Shown in pieces: positions 24,370 through 32,243 of a stretch of 38,425 nucleotides of DNA. The notes beneath the pieces are model-generated. The model had not been told where the DNA came from and did not search any database. It worked only from the letters and a program-made list of their open reading frames with translations. Origin of the DNA: CAZDYP01 sp964509505 (lineage in GTDB: Bacteria; Chloroflexota; Anaerolineae; JACRMK01); assembly GCA_964509505.1 (NCBI GenBank), contig CAZDYP010000025.1, positions 1-38,425 on the forward strand, read 5' to 3'. Position 1 is the first letter of the stretch. Each line of letters starts with the position of its first letter. The translations under genes were made by a program, and so were the position numbers.

Positions 24370-24390
24370 AGTCGCTAGTCGCTAGCTGCT
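24340..24390. repeat. Intergenic word repeat joining hldD and the GT9 gene
   Basis: Words GTAGCAGATGGCATATAGCGCAT (in two parts, GTAGCAGATGG and CATATAGCGCAT) and AGTCGCTAGTCGCTAGCTGC are shared with the repeats at 14285-14380 and 13096-13152. The block encodes the last residues of HldD (AASD) with its TAG stop and the first residues of the GT9 protein. Confidence 0.7.
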
Positions 24391-25310
24391 AATCGCGCCA
24401 AACCTTCTTCCAATGAAATGAACGGCGCGGTGTAACCTGCGGCGCGCAGGGCGGTCAGATTGGCTTCCGTGAAGTTTTGATACTTATCGCGCAAGCCTTC
24501 TGGAAATGGCATGTATTGAATCTCGCCGCGTCCATGCAGCTGGATGAGCGTGCGCGCGAGCTCGTTGAAGCTGCGACTTTGCCCTGTGCCGACGTTGAAG
24601 ATGCCGCGCGCGCGCGGCTGTGCTGCGAAAAACAAGTTGACGCTAACCAAGTCATCCACACACACAAAATCACGGCGTTGCTCGCCTGCCGCATAACCCC
24701 CTGAGCCTTCATACAATTGGATGATGCCCGTCGCTTTCAATTGCTTGAGCGCTTGATGCGCCATCGAAGCCATACGTCCCTTGTGTGCTTCGTGGGGACC
24801 ATAGACGTTGAAATAGCGCAAACCGACGACGGCGCTAGGCGCGTCTGGTAACACCCGCCGCACATACTGATCAAAAACCAACTTGGAGTAGCCGTAGATG
24901 TTCAACGGCTTTTCGTAAGCGGGTTGTTCAATGAAAGTCGCGCTGTCGCCATAAGCGGCGGCAGACGACGCATAGATAAATGGAATCTGATGCGCGAGCG
25001 CGAAGCGCAGCAACATTTTCGAGTACGTGAAGTTGTTGTCCATCATATAGACGCCGTTGTATTCCATCGTATCAGAACACGCGCCTTGATGGAAAATGGC
25101 GTCAACGCGCGCCTCAAAGCGCCCCGACTCAATAGCGGCGCGAAATTCCTGCTTGTCCATGTAATCGGCAATTTGGCCATGACGCAGATTCAAAAATTTT
25201 GCGCTGCGCTCAAGGTGATCCACGACGAGAATATCGGTGATGCCGCGCGCGTTCAAGCCACGCACCAGATGGCTGCCGATGAACCCCGCGCCGCCTGTGA
25301 CGATATACAT
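24375..25310 (-). CDS. hldD: ADP-L-glycero-D-manno-heptose 6-epimerase
   Basis: Converts ADP-D,D-heptose to ADP-L,D-heptose; an NADP-dependent extended SDR of 311 residues. HldD-specific features are VTGGAGFIGSHLVRGLNARG at the N-terminus, DYMDKQEF, HQGACSDT, the catalytic Tyr-x3-Lys in YGYSKLVFDQYVR and FNVYGPHEAHKGRMASMAHQ. Start ATG 25310. It is directly downstream of hldE (31-base gap) and upstream of the GT9 gene, which is the classical heptose order. The C-terminus (AASD) and stop come from an intergenic repeat. The function assignment is firm; what heptose is used for here is open. Confidence 0.95.
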   Translation of the reverse strand: MYIVTGGAGFIGSHLVRGLNARGITDILVVDHLERSAKFLNLRHGQIADYMDKQEFRAAIESGRFEARVDAIFHQGACSDTMEYNGVYMMDNNFTYSKMLLRFALAHQIPFIYASSAAAYGDSATFIEQPAYEKPLNIYGYSKLVFDQYVRRVLPDAPSAVVGLRYFNVYGPHEAHKGRMASMAHQALKQLKATGIIQLYEGSGGYAAGEQRRDFVCVDDLVSVNLFFAAQPRARGIFNVGTGQSRSFNELARTLIQLHGRGEIQYMPFPEGLRDKYQNFTEANLTALRAAGYTAPFISLEEGLARLAASD

Positions 25311-25341
25311 GCGTTATAGCCTCTCGAATTTTGACATCGTT

Positions 25342-26832
25342 TCAGCCCTCATCCTTCATCCGTCGTATCAGCTGGGTTGTGCTTTGCCCCGCCACCAACG
25401 GCATCAGTGCCACGCGCCCGCCCCACGACTTCACCACAGGCGCTTCGACGAGTTGCGCTTCGGTGTAATCGGCGCCCTTGACATACACATCGGGACGGAT
25501 AGCATTCAGCATATTGAGCGGCGTATCTTCGTCGAACAGCACTACCGCATCGGTTGATGCTAACGCCGCTAACACACGCGCGCGGTCCGCTTGTGTGTTG
25601 ATGGGACGGCTTGCGCCTTTGAGGCGTCGCACCGAATCGTCCGTGTTCAAGCCGACAATCAAACGCTGTCCCTCGCGGCGCGCTTGTTCAAGATAGGCGA
25701 CATGTCCCACATGCAGCAAATCGAAACACCCATTCGTGAAGACAATGCGCTCTCCTTGCGCTCGCCATTGCGCCACTCGCTGCAAGACGGTATGCAGGTC
25801 GCAGATTTTATCCGCCGATAAATTAGACGCATTGGGAATGCGTATGAGCGGATGAAGCTCGCGCAACAATTCGGCGTGTGTGATAGGTACCGTGCCGACT
25901 TTGCCGACGACGATGCCTGCGGCGATGTTTGCCAAACGCACACTATCCATGCGCGACAGTCCCGCTACCATGCCTGCCGCCAATGTCGCAATCACCGTAT
26001 CGCCTGCGCCTGAGACGTCGAATACTTCGCGCGCGCGCGCAGGGTCGTGTTGAATCGCGTCGGCTGCAATGAGCGTGATGCCTTGTTCGCTCCGCGTGAA
26101 CGTCAAACATTCGAGCTCCAGCGCTGCGCGCAACTGCTGTCCCCTTTGAATCAACGCATCGGCATCCTGCGGCGATACAGCCGTTGCCATCGCCAGTTCT
26201 GTGCGATTGGGCGAGAGCAAGGTCGCGCCGTGATACTTCGCGTAATCGTGTCCTTTGGGATCAACCAGCACGGGGATATGGCGCGCGCGCGCAGCGCGAA
26301 TGATGTTTTGGCAAACGTGAGGCGTCAACGCCCCCTTGGCATAATCGGAGAGGATGATGGCTGCAACCGTTTGCGAGGTAATCATGGGTAAGAGCGCCGC
26401 AAGCAGTGATTCGACATCCGCAGCGGCAGCCTCGCGCATCTCTTCAACATCGAGCCGCAGCATTTGTTGATGACCACCGAGTATGCGCGTTTTGACCGTC
26501 GTTGGACGCTGCGTGGTGATGATAGGAGTAGTGTTGGCATTGGCTTGCGCGAGCAACGCGAGCAATTCATCGCGCGCTTGATCAGCGCCGACAAAACCAG
26601 CAATCGTCACCATAAGACCTAAGCCCGTGAGGTTCAGCGCGACGTTAGCCGCGCCGCCTGCATTCGTCGTTTGGTGTGTAACACGCACGACAGGCACGGG
26701 TGCTTCAGGCGAGATACGGCTCACGTCGCCCCAGACGTAACGGTCCAGCATGAGGTCGCCGACGACAAGGAGAGGTTTGTGAGAGAAGCCCTGTTGTACG
26801 GCAAGCCATACGGAATCGGGATGGTCAAACAT
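25342..26832 (-). CDS. hldE: Bifunctional heptose 7-phosphate kinase / heptose 1-phosphate adenylyltransferase
   Basis: A 496-residue two-domain enzyme of ADP-heptose synthesis. Residues 1-330 are a PfkB-type kinase with VVGDLMLDRYVWGDVSRISPEAP (N-terminal signature, seen at 23-45), NAGGAANVALN and the catalytic DVSGAGDT loop (272-279). Residues 355-496 are a RfaE-type nucleotidyltransferase with FTNGCFDLLHVGHVAYLE (HVGH 374-377) and VKGADYTEAQLVEA. Both domains look intact. Between the two reactions GmhB removes the 7-phosphate. Start ATG 26832, five bases after the stop of the methyltransferase gene, suggesting one operon. It is well known from LPS-producing bacteria and less expected in Chloroflexota. 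Confidence 0.96.
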   Translation of the reverse strand: MFDHPDSVWLAVQQGFSHKPLLVVGDLMLDRYVWGDVSRISPEAPVPVVRVTHQTTNAGGAANVALNLTGLGLMVTIAGFVGADQARDELLALLAQANANTTPIITTQRPTTVKTRILGGHQQMLRLDVEEMREAAAADVESLLAALLPMITSQTVAAIILSDYAKGALTPHVCQNIIRAARARHIPVLVDPKGHDYAKYHGATLLSPNRTELAMATAVSPQDADALIQRGQQLRAALELECLTFTRSEQGITLIAADAIQHDPARAREVFDVSGAGDTVIATLAAGMVAGLSRMDSVRLANIAAGIVVGKVGTVPITHAELLRELHPLIRIPNASNLSADKICDLHTVLQRVAQWRAQGERIVFTNGCFDLLHVGHVAYLEQARREGQRLIVGLNTDDSVRRLKGASRPINTQADRARVLAALASTDAVVLFDEDTPLNMLNAIRPDVYVKGADYTEAQLVEAPVVKSWGGRVALMPLVAGQSTTQLIRRMKDEG

Positions 26833-26837
26833 GGTGG

Positions 26838-27755
26838 CTAATGGTGACGGAAGGCAATGGCTTCAAGCGTCATGAAAATATCGTCGTGACGATGGGCAAT
26901 TTTTTGCCAACCCCAACCCATCACCCGAATCGCGCGCCACATCCACAACGCTAGAGCCCAATTGGAGGCTTCTGCATTGATGAGACTGCGCTGTAGGGGT
27001 GTGCTAACACGACGTAACCATGCGGGCAACGGCGGCAATGGGGACACACGCTGTACACTGACGCGCTCGAACCCAGCGCGCGTCAACGCATCGCGCAATG
27101 TGGCGGCTGTGAAATAGAACAGATGAGAAGGTGGGCGATAGGCGAGCCATTCATCGGGTTCACGTAACGCTTGCCAATGTCCATTGTTGGGCGTGGACAA
27201 CATCAAAACGCCATTCGGTTTGAGTCGGGCGTATAAGCGACGTAGTTCTTCAACGGGACGCGGCAAATGTTCAATCACTTCCCAAAGCGTGATGGCCTCA
27301 AACGCCCTCTCGCCGATGTCAGTCAGTGAGTTGGCAATCGGAATGCCGAGCGTTTGCGACGCGCGCTGCGCCATCTCCGTGGCGAGCTCGACGCCTGCAA
27401 TCTGCCAACCATCCGCTCGCGCAACCTCAAGAAAGAAACCTGCCGCGCAACCGAAATCAAGCACGCTGCCGCGCGCAGGCACGAGTTGGTTGAGCGTGCG
27501 CAATCGGCGCTTGAGATGGGGCCACAACGCGCGCCGTGTGTCGTCATAATTGCGATAGCCTTGATCTTCGTCACCACAATAGTAGGCGGGATTTTGGTAG
27601 TGCGCTTGCAACGTTTCGTCGGATGGCATTGGGCTTACATGTAGCGTCTGGCATTGCTGGCAACGCGCAAGGTTGAAGTCATATTTTTTGAATACAACAG
27701 CCGAGGTGGTATGTCCACAAATTGGGCACGAGGTGGTTGTGGTGGAATCGTTCAT
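26838..27755 (-). CDS. Class I SAM-dependent methyltransferase with N-terminal zinc-binding motif
   Basis: A 305-residue protein. The N-terminus has CPIC (Cys10, Cys13) and CQQC (Cys32, Cys35), a zinc-knuckle-like module common in sugar-modifying methyltransferases. Then follow HYQNPAYYCG, SAM motif I VLDFGCAAGFFLEVA, the acidic VELA segment and ITLWEVIEHLPRPVEELRR, typical of Methyltransf_23/UbiG-like proteins. The sugar or metabolite methylated is unknown. ATG 27755 overlaps by four bases (ATGA) the end of the decayed FkbM gene upstream, a relic of translational coupling. hldE follows closely. Confidence 0.88.
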   Translation of the reverse strand: MNDSTTTTSCPICGHTTSAVVFKKYDFNLARCQQCQTLHVSPMPSDETLQAHYQNPAYYCGDEDQGYRNYDDTRRALWPHLKRRLRTLNQLVPARGSVLDFGCAAGFFLEVARADGWQIAGVELATEMAQRASQTLGIPIANSLTDIGERAFEAITLWEVIEHLPRPVEELRRLYARLKPNGVLMLSTPNNGHWQALREPDEWLAYRPPSHLFYFTAATLRDALTRAGFERVSVQRVSPLPPLPAWLRRVSTPLQRSLINAEASNWALALWMWRAIRVMGWGWQKIAHRHDDIFMTLEAIAFRHH

Positions 27756-28210
27756 GCTGACGCTACTTGCGCTTGCGCATACGCGCTCTGCGCGGGTTGG
27801 AATGAATAAGCCGTTTTAAATGCCTGCGTCGCGAGCTGGTGGTCATGGGTTAATGCTGCTAATTGCACGTTCTGAGGAGAGAGTGCTGGCTGCGCCCCAA
27901 CCCCTGGGTATTGACGCGCCTTGAGCCAAGTAACAATTTGCCCACAAGTGTGTCTAAAGCGCTGTTGATTGGGCGTAAACAATTCGCAGAGAATCAAAGG
28001 ACGATGTTGTTCAATGGTTTGTTATGCGCCTGTCAGCGCCGCGAGCTCTGCACCCACAACCTTGATGTCGCTATCTATTCAAATCCGTTCGCGCGTGCTG
28101 TTAGGCGCCAACAAACATCCTAAGCCCAAGCGACCTTGATACCTTCTCAGATATGGAAAGCGTTTTCTAATTTCACGCAACGTTTGTCGCAGATAGAGTC
28201 GAATGCCCAC
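27752..28210 (-). pseudogene. Degraded FkbM-family methyltransferase
   Basis: One minus-strand frame reads as a continuous protein from 28210 to 27752 apart from two in-frame stops: TGA at 28081-28079 and TAA at 28024-28022. After the first stop it reads DIKVVGAELAALTGA, then the TAA, then QTIEQHRPLILCELF. This is the FkbM hallmark (K-x-D-V-E-G-A-E-L) with codons missing and a probable CAA-to-TAA change. The upstream part (LRQTLREIRKRFPYLRRYQG) looks like an FkbM N-terminus, while the central SAM-binding part is missing, so an internal deletion also occurred. Only the last 81 codons remain open, from a TTG at 27997. It still ends with an ATGA overlap with the next methyltransferase gene. Confidence 0.8.
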
Positions 28211-28219
28211 ACTGAATCC

Positions 28220-29347
28220 CTATTGGCAAAACTCTCGCATCAGCATAACCATACGCTCGATACGTTGCGCCCATGTATGCTCGCGCAACGCGCGTGCATG
28301 TGCGGCGGCGGCGATGCGTTGGCGTTCCTCATCGTGCGCCAAATAGTATCGAATTTTGTCTATCATTTCCTCACGCGAATCGAAGCACACAATCTCTTTA
28401 CCTTCTTCAAAGAACTCAGTGACGCCTGGCACACGCTGCAATAATTGAAAGACGCCACAGGCCGCGAGCTCGAATGCGCGAATGTTCAAGCCGCGATCCA
28501 ATTCGCCGGGCTGATGATCCACGTGAAAGTTAAGTCCAATCTTCGCTGCGCACAAGGCTTTGACTTGCGCCTCGCCCCAGATTTGCCCATGCCAATGGCG
28601 TAGAATCGGACTATCGAGATATTGATGGCGATAGCCGCCCCAAATTTTCAGGTGAACGCCTTGCTCGATGGCGTACTCAACCCATTGGCGACGCTGAGAG
28701 TGAAACTGTTTGTCTAATGCGCCGATGAAGCACACATCCGATTGATATTGTTGATGCTCGTCAGGTGTCAGTTGCAAGGGGCGATGCACCTCAGGCGCGA
28801 AACCGAGCGGCACATACTCCATCCGCCCCCGCGCCCCTGCTGCGCGCAACCCCGCGTCAAGGTTAGCAGGCACGAAAATCAAATCGAAGTACGGGAGATT
28901 CACACGGTCACGCGCCAGCATCGTCGTGGCAGGCAAGTCACACATCTGCACAAGTTTCACGCCCCGCCGTTTGAGCTCCCGCAACGTGGACTCCCACACG
29001 CTACTGCCTAGATAAAAAAACGCTACATCAGGCTTCAAGGTTTCAATGCGACGAATGAGGTCGCGTTGCAGTAACCACGGATCAAACTTCGTTACCCATA
29101 ATGCGCCGCGCAACAGTTGGGCGAGTGATAACGGCAAATGATAGCGTACTGTTTGCGGCAAGAGGAAGCTACTGCGTGGATCAAAGGTGACGTTACAGTT
29201 TAGTCGTTCAAATTCCCCCACCCACGCATAAAAAGCGTGATTGGTGCGAAGCAGGTGTGTGGCGAACTGACCGCCCTCCCGTTTCCAAGTCGCGTACGCC
29301 GATTCATAATAGCCGCGATCGAGTTTGTAGTAGAAGTAAATTTTCAC
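28220..29347 (-). CDS. CgeB-like GT-B glycosyltransferase
   Basis: A 375-residue protein of the CgeB/Glyco_trans_1_2 kind. The N-terminal half has a Rossmann-like fold with PDVAFFYLGSSVWE and KLVQMCDLPA. The C-terminal half has DVCFIGALD, KIGLNFHVDHQP and the conserved RAFELAACGVFQLLQRV segment, ending in repeated ARALREHTWAQRIERM. The sugar is unknown. The start is placed at GTG 29347 (MKIYFYYK), because a -10-like TACAAT at 29375-29370 predicts a transcript start downstream of the longer GTG start at 29380. The gene is divergent from the wbpB-like gene and a distant relative of the gene at 33314. Confidence 0.85.
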   Translation of the reverse strand: MKIYFYYKLDRGYYESAYATWKREGGQFATHLLRTNHAFYAWVGEFERLNCNVTFDPRSSFLLPQTVRYHLPLSLAQLLRGALWVTKFDPWLLQRDLIRRIETLKPDVAFFYLGSSVWESTLRELKRRGVKLVQMCDLPATTMLARDRVNLPYFDLIFVPANLDAGLRAAGARGRMEYVPLGFAPEVHRPLQLTPDEHQQYQSDVCFIGALDKQFHSQRRQWVEYAIEQGVHLKIWGGYRHQYLDSPILRHWHGQIWGEAQVKALCAAKIGLNFHVDHQPGELDRGLNIRAFELAACGVFQLLQRVPGVTEFFEEGKEIVCFDSREEMIDKIRYYLAHDEERQRIAAAAHARALREHTWAQRIERMVMLMREFCQ

Positions 29348-29367
29348 GTTGTGATTGTCACCGCGGT

Positions 29368-29402
29368 CTATTGTAGCCACAACGGGCTTGTTGTAAAATC
29401 TG
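29368..29402. promoter_or_regulatory. Overlapping divergent promoters between the CgeB-like and wbpB-like genes
   Basis: Plus strand: TTGTAG (29371-29376), 17 bases, TAAAAT (29394-29399), predicting a start near 29406, one base before the wbpB ATG (29407). That mRNA would be leaderless, and no ribosome site is present. Minus strand: TTTTAC or TTTACA near 29399, 16-17 bases, TACAAT (29375-29370), predicting a start near 29363 for the CgeB-like gene. The two sites overlap, so they may compete. Confidence 0.6.
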
Positions 29403-29406
29403 CCGC

Positions 29407-30420
29407 ATGAATCTTTCAGTCATTGGCACAGGCTATTGGGGGCCGAACCACGTGCGCGTGTTCAGCAGCTTGCACGAGTGTGTGGTGTCATCCATCGTGG
29501 ATGTGGATGCGTCGCGGCTGGAGCGCGTGCGGCGCATGTATCCCCATGTGCGAAGCGAGCAAGATTATCGGCGCGTGTTGGATGATGCCGCCATTGACGC
29601 CGTGGTGATCGCGACGCCGACCCAGACGCATTACTCACTGGTGCGCGATGCGTTGTTGGCGAACAAGCACGTCCTGTGCGAGAAACCATTGTGCGAGACG
29701 ACGGCGCAAGGCGGCGAGCTGGTCGCATTGGCGCGCGAGCGGCAGCGCGTGTTGATGGTGGGGAATGTGTTCTTGTTCAATGCAGGCATCATCAAACTCA
29801 AGGAGCTGGTGGACACTGGCGAGCTGGGCAAATTGCAATACCTCGCAGCGTCGCGCATGAACCTCGGGCCGATTCGCAGCGACGTAAACGCGGCGTATGA
29901 TTTGGCGACACACGATCTTTCGATTTTCAATTGGCTGTTGAACGCTAAACCTGACAGCGTCTCGGCGACAGGCGCAGCGTTCGTGCGTCCCACTGTCGAA
30001 GATGTCGTGTTTATCTCCTTGAAGTATCCGCAAGGCGTTTTGGCAAGCATTCGCGCGAGCTGGCTCGACCCAAAGAAGGTGCGTGAGATCACGGTCGTCG
30101 GCAATCAACGCATGGCGACGTGGGACGATTTGCAAGCGGCGACGCCTATTGCCATTTATGACAAGGGCGCGAACACGACGCAAGACTACAGCGACTTTGG
30201 CGAGTTCTTGCGCCTCTCGATGTGGGATGGCGACGTGCGTCTGCCGAAGATCAGCGCCGAAGAACCGCTGAAGACGCAGGCGCATGAGTTCGTCCGAGCA
30301 GTGCAAACGAGCATTGTATCGCGCTCTGATGGCGTGTTCAGTCTTGGCATCGTGCAAACCCTCGAAGCGATTATGAAGTCTATGCGGATGGGCGGCGTGC
30401 CTGTGACGGTGAATGAGTGA
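29407..30420 (+). CDS. wbpB: UDP-N-acetylglucosaminuronate 3-dehydrogenase-like oxidoreductase (WbpB, Gfo/Idh/MocA)
   Basis: A 337-residue Gfo/Idh/MocA oxidoreductase. The N-terminal Rossmann loop reads VIGTGYWGPNHVR, the form typical of WbpB, and the catalytic motif is VLCEKPLCET. The second domain has NRxxLGP-like MNLGPIRSDVNAAYDLATHDL. WbpB oxidises C3 of UDP-GlcNAcA to the 3-keto sugar, the substrate of the WbpE aminotransferase. It is the first gene of a plus-strand trio with the WbpD- and WbpE-like genes and overlaps the next gene by eight bases. A promoter lies directly upstream and the mRNA may be leaderless. Confidence 0.92.
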   Translation: MNLSVIGTGYWGPNHVRVFSSLHECVVSSIVDVDASRLERVRRMYPHVRSEQDYRRVLDDAAIDAVVIATPTQTHYSLVRDALLANKHVLCEKPLCETTAQGGELVALARERQRVLMVGNVFLFNAGIIKLKELVDTGELGKLQYLAASRMNLGPIRSDVNAAYDLATHDLSIFNWLLNAKPDSVSATGAAFVRPTVEDVVFISLKYPQGVLASIRASWLDPKKVREITVVGNQRMATWDDLQAATPIAIYDKGANTTQDYSDFGEFLRLSMWDGDVRLPKISAEEPLKTQAHEFVRAVQTSIVSRSDGVFSLGIVQTLEAIMKSMRMGGVPVTVNE

Positions 30421-31030
30421 AAAGATGACTCAACTTCGTATTCATCCAACCGCGCTCGTCGAAAGTGAGGACGTCGGCGAAGGCACGGTGATTTGGGCGT
30501 TCGCGCACGTGATGCGCGGCGCGCGTATCGGGCGGCGCTGCAACATTGGCGACCATTGCTTCATCGAAACAGGAGCCGTGATTGGCGATGGCGTGACGGT
30601 AAAGAACGGGGTGCTGGTGTGGGAAGGTGTGACGTTGCGGGATGGGGTGTTCGTCGGACCAGGCGTGATATTCACCAACGACGTGTATCCGCGCTCACCG
30701 CGTATGGACTTGGTGCGCGAGCGATATGCCCAAAAAGAAAACTGGCTTGTGCCCACGTTGGTCAAGCAGGGCGCGACGATTGGCGCCAGTGCGATTGTCG
30801 TTGCGGGTGTGACGATTGGCGCCTATGCCATGATCGGCGCGGGGGCAGTCGTGACGAAAGATGCGCCGCCGTTTGCGTTGATGCTGGGCAATCCCGCAAA
30901 GCAGCGCGGTTGGGTATGTCCCTGTGGCAAGCCGCGCGTCACACGCTTAGAGTTTGTGGATGGCGCGGCGACATGCGAGACGTGTGCGCGCCGCTTGCAA
31001 TGGCGTGATGGTTTGATTGCGCCATGGTAG
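30413..31030 (+). CDS. wbpD: UDP-3-amino-sugar N-acetyltransferase (WbpD-like, left-handed beta helix)
   Basis: A 205-residue hexapeptide-repeat acetyltransferase. Repeats run from IHPTALVES (start of the domain) through VIWAFAHVM, ARIGRRCNIG, AVIGDGVTV, GVTLRDGVFVG, ATIGASAIVV and VTIGAYAMIG to LGNPAKQ. It should acetylate the 3-amino group made by the WbpE-like enzyme. A C-terminal extension with CPC and CETC (two Cys pairs) looks like a small zinc ribbon. ATG 30413 overlaps the wbpB stop; ATG 30425 (MTQLRIHP) is an equally possible start. It lies in the order wbpB-wbpD-wbpE. Confidence 0.92.
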   Translation: MSEKMTQLRIHPTALVESEDVGEGTVIWAFAHVMRGARIGRRCNIGDHCFIETGAVIGDGVTVKNGVLVWEGVTLRDGVFVGPGVIFTNDVYPRSPRMDLVRERYAQKENWLVPTLVKQGATIGASAIVVAGVTIGAYAMIGAGAVVTKDAPPFALMLGNPAKQRGWVCPCGKPRVTRLEFVDGAATCETCARRLQWRDGLIAPW

Positions 31031-31085
31031 GGCAAGTTGTCAACTTGCCTGAAGGACAAATTGCAAATTTGTCCAACATTTTTGA
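31029..31085. repeat. Twin-palindrome intergenic element between wbpD and wbpE
   Basis: Two consecutive hairpins: GGCAAGTTG-T-CAACTTGCC (31031-31049) and GGACAAAT...ATTTGTCC (31054-31074), the latter followed by AACATTTTT. It fills the gap between the two genes. It may be a REP-like element; the T-run could also give partial termination before wbpE. Confidence 0.75.
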
Positions 31086-31094
31086 GAGGCATGT

Positions 31095-32216
31095 ATGCAA
31101 ATTCCATTCGTAGATTTGTCGGCGCAGTATCGTGCGATTCAATCGGAAGTCCATGCGGCGCTGCAAGAGGTGTTGTCGCAAAGCAATTTCATTTTAGGCA
31201 AGCCCGTCGAAGAGTTCGAGCGCGCGTTTGCGGCGTATGTCGGCGCGGCACATGGCATTGGCGTGAGCAACGGCTTGGATGCGTTGCGCTTGGCGTTGAT
31301 GGCGTTGGACATCGGTGTGGGCGACGAAGTGATTGTGCCCGCCAACACCTACATCGCAACGGCGCTCGCCGTGAGCGCGCAAGGCGCGAAGCCTGTGTTA
31401 GTGGATTGCGATGCTACGTACGAGATTGACGTAACTCAAATCGAGGCGGCAATTACCCCGCGCACGAAAGCGCTCATGCCTGTGCAGCTCACCGGACAGG
31501 CGGCGGACATGGATCCCATCATGGACATTGCGCGGCGACACAATTTGCACGTCATCGAAGACGCCGCGCAAGCGCAAGGCACGCAGTATAAGGGGCGTCC
31601 GTGCGGCTCCATCGGCGTCGTCAGTGGTTTCAGTTTTTATCCGGGCAAGAATCTTGGCGCGTACGGCGATGCGGGGGCAGTAACAACGAATGATGCGCGT
31701 TTGGCAGAACGTCTTAAGCAATTGCGGAACTATGGGCAGCAAGCGAAGTATCATCATCTGGAACAAGGTCTGAATGCGCGACTCGATACATTGCAAGCGG
31801 CTGTGTTGAAGGTGAAGTTGAAGTATCTAACGGAATGGAATCGGCGACGCGCGCGCCATGCGGAGCAATATGAAGAACTATTGACGGGCGTGGGAGACAT
31901 CGCCTTCCAAAAGCGTTTGCCCCATTCGACACACATTTATCATTTGTACGTCATTGAGACGGCGCAACGCGATGCCTTGCAACAATTTCTCTCAGCGCAG
32001 GGAGTACAAACGCTCATTCATTATCCGATACCCATGCACCTCCAGCCTGCGTATGCGGAGCTGAGACACAAGGAGGGCGATTTTCCTGTGGCAGAGCGTT
32101 TAGCCCAAACGATGTTGTCGCTGCCGATGTATGCTGAGCTGACGGCGGAGCAGATTCAATACGTGGCAGATAACATCAAGGAGTTCTTCAAGCAGTATAA
32201 AACTCGCGGAGCGTGA
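31095..32216 (+). CDS. wbpE: PLP-dependent sugar aminotransferase (WbpE-like, DegT/DnrJ/EryC1)
   Basis: A 373-residue DegT-family transaminase that converts a UDP-3-keto-GlcNAcA to the 3-amino sugar with glutamate. The start motif is IPFVDLSAQY, the PLP phosphate region has VSNGLDALRLAL, VIEDAAQAQGTQYKG precedes the active-site Lys185 in FYPGKNLGAYGDAGA, and HYPIPMHLQPAY follows near the end. The sequence pattern FVDL...FYPGKNLGA is that of the WbpE/FdtB group. Start ATG 31095 has GAGAGG upstream. The stop codon lies inside a bidirectional terminator hairpin. It keeps the catalytic Lys, unlike the other DegT-family protein at 37018. Confidence 0.93.
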   Translation: MQIPFVDLSAQYRAIQSEVHAALQEVLSQSNFILGKPVEEFERAFAAYVGAAHGIGVSNGLDALRLALMALDIGVGDEVIVPANTYIATALAVSAQGAKPVLVDCDATYEIDVTQIEAAITPRTKALMPVQLTGQAADMDPIMDIARRHNLHVIEDAAQAQGTQYKGRPCGSIGVVSGFSFYPGKNLGAYGDAGAVTTNDARLAERLKQLRNYGQQAKYHHLEQGLNARLDTLQAAVLKVKLKYLTEWNRRRARHAEQYEELLTGVGDIAFQKRLPHSTHIYHLYVIETAQRDALQQFLSAQGVQTLIHYPIPMHLQPAYAELRHKEGDFPVAERLAQTMLSLPMYAELTAEQIQYVADNIKEFFKQYKTRGA

Positions 32217-32238
32217 AAACGCTCCGCGAGGTCTTTTG
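32203..32238. terminator. Bidirectional terminator between convergent genes
   Basis: Perfect 12-base arms CTCGCGGAGCGT and ACGCTCCGCGAG around a GAAA loop (32203-32230), followed by TCTTTT on the plus strand and TTTTA on the minus strand. It begins within the wbpE stop region and ends just before the stop of the gene at 32244. Confidence 0.88.
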
Positions 32239-32243
32239 GTGTG

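Noticed and set aside
27863..28123. Plus-strand 86-residue frame in the gap before the CgeB-like gene
   Set aside because: It has no recognisable features and is antisense to a clearly recognisable FkbM remnant, which explains the region better.
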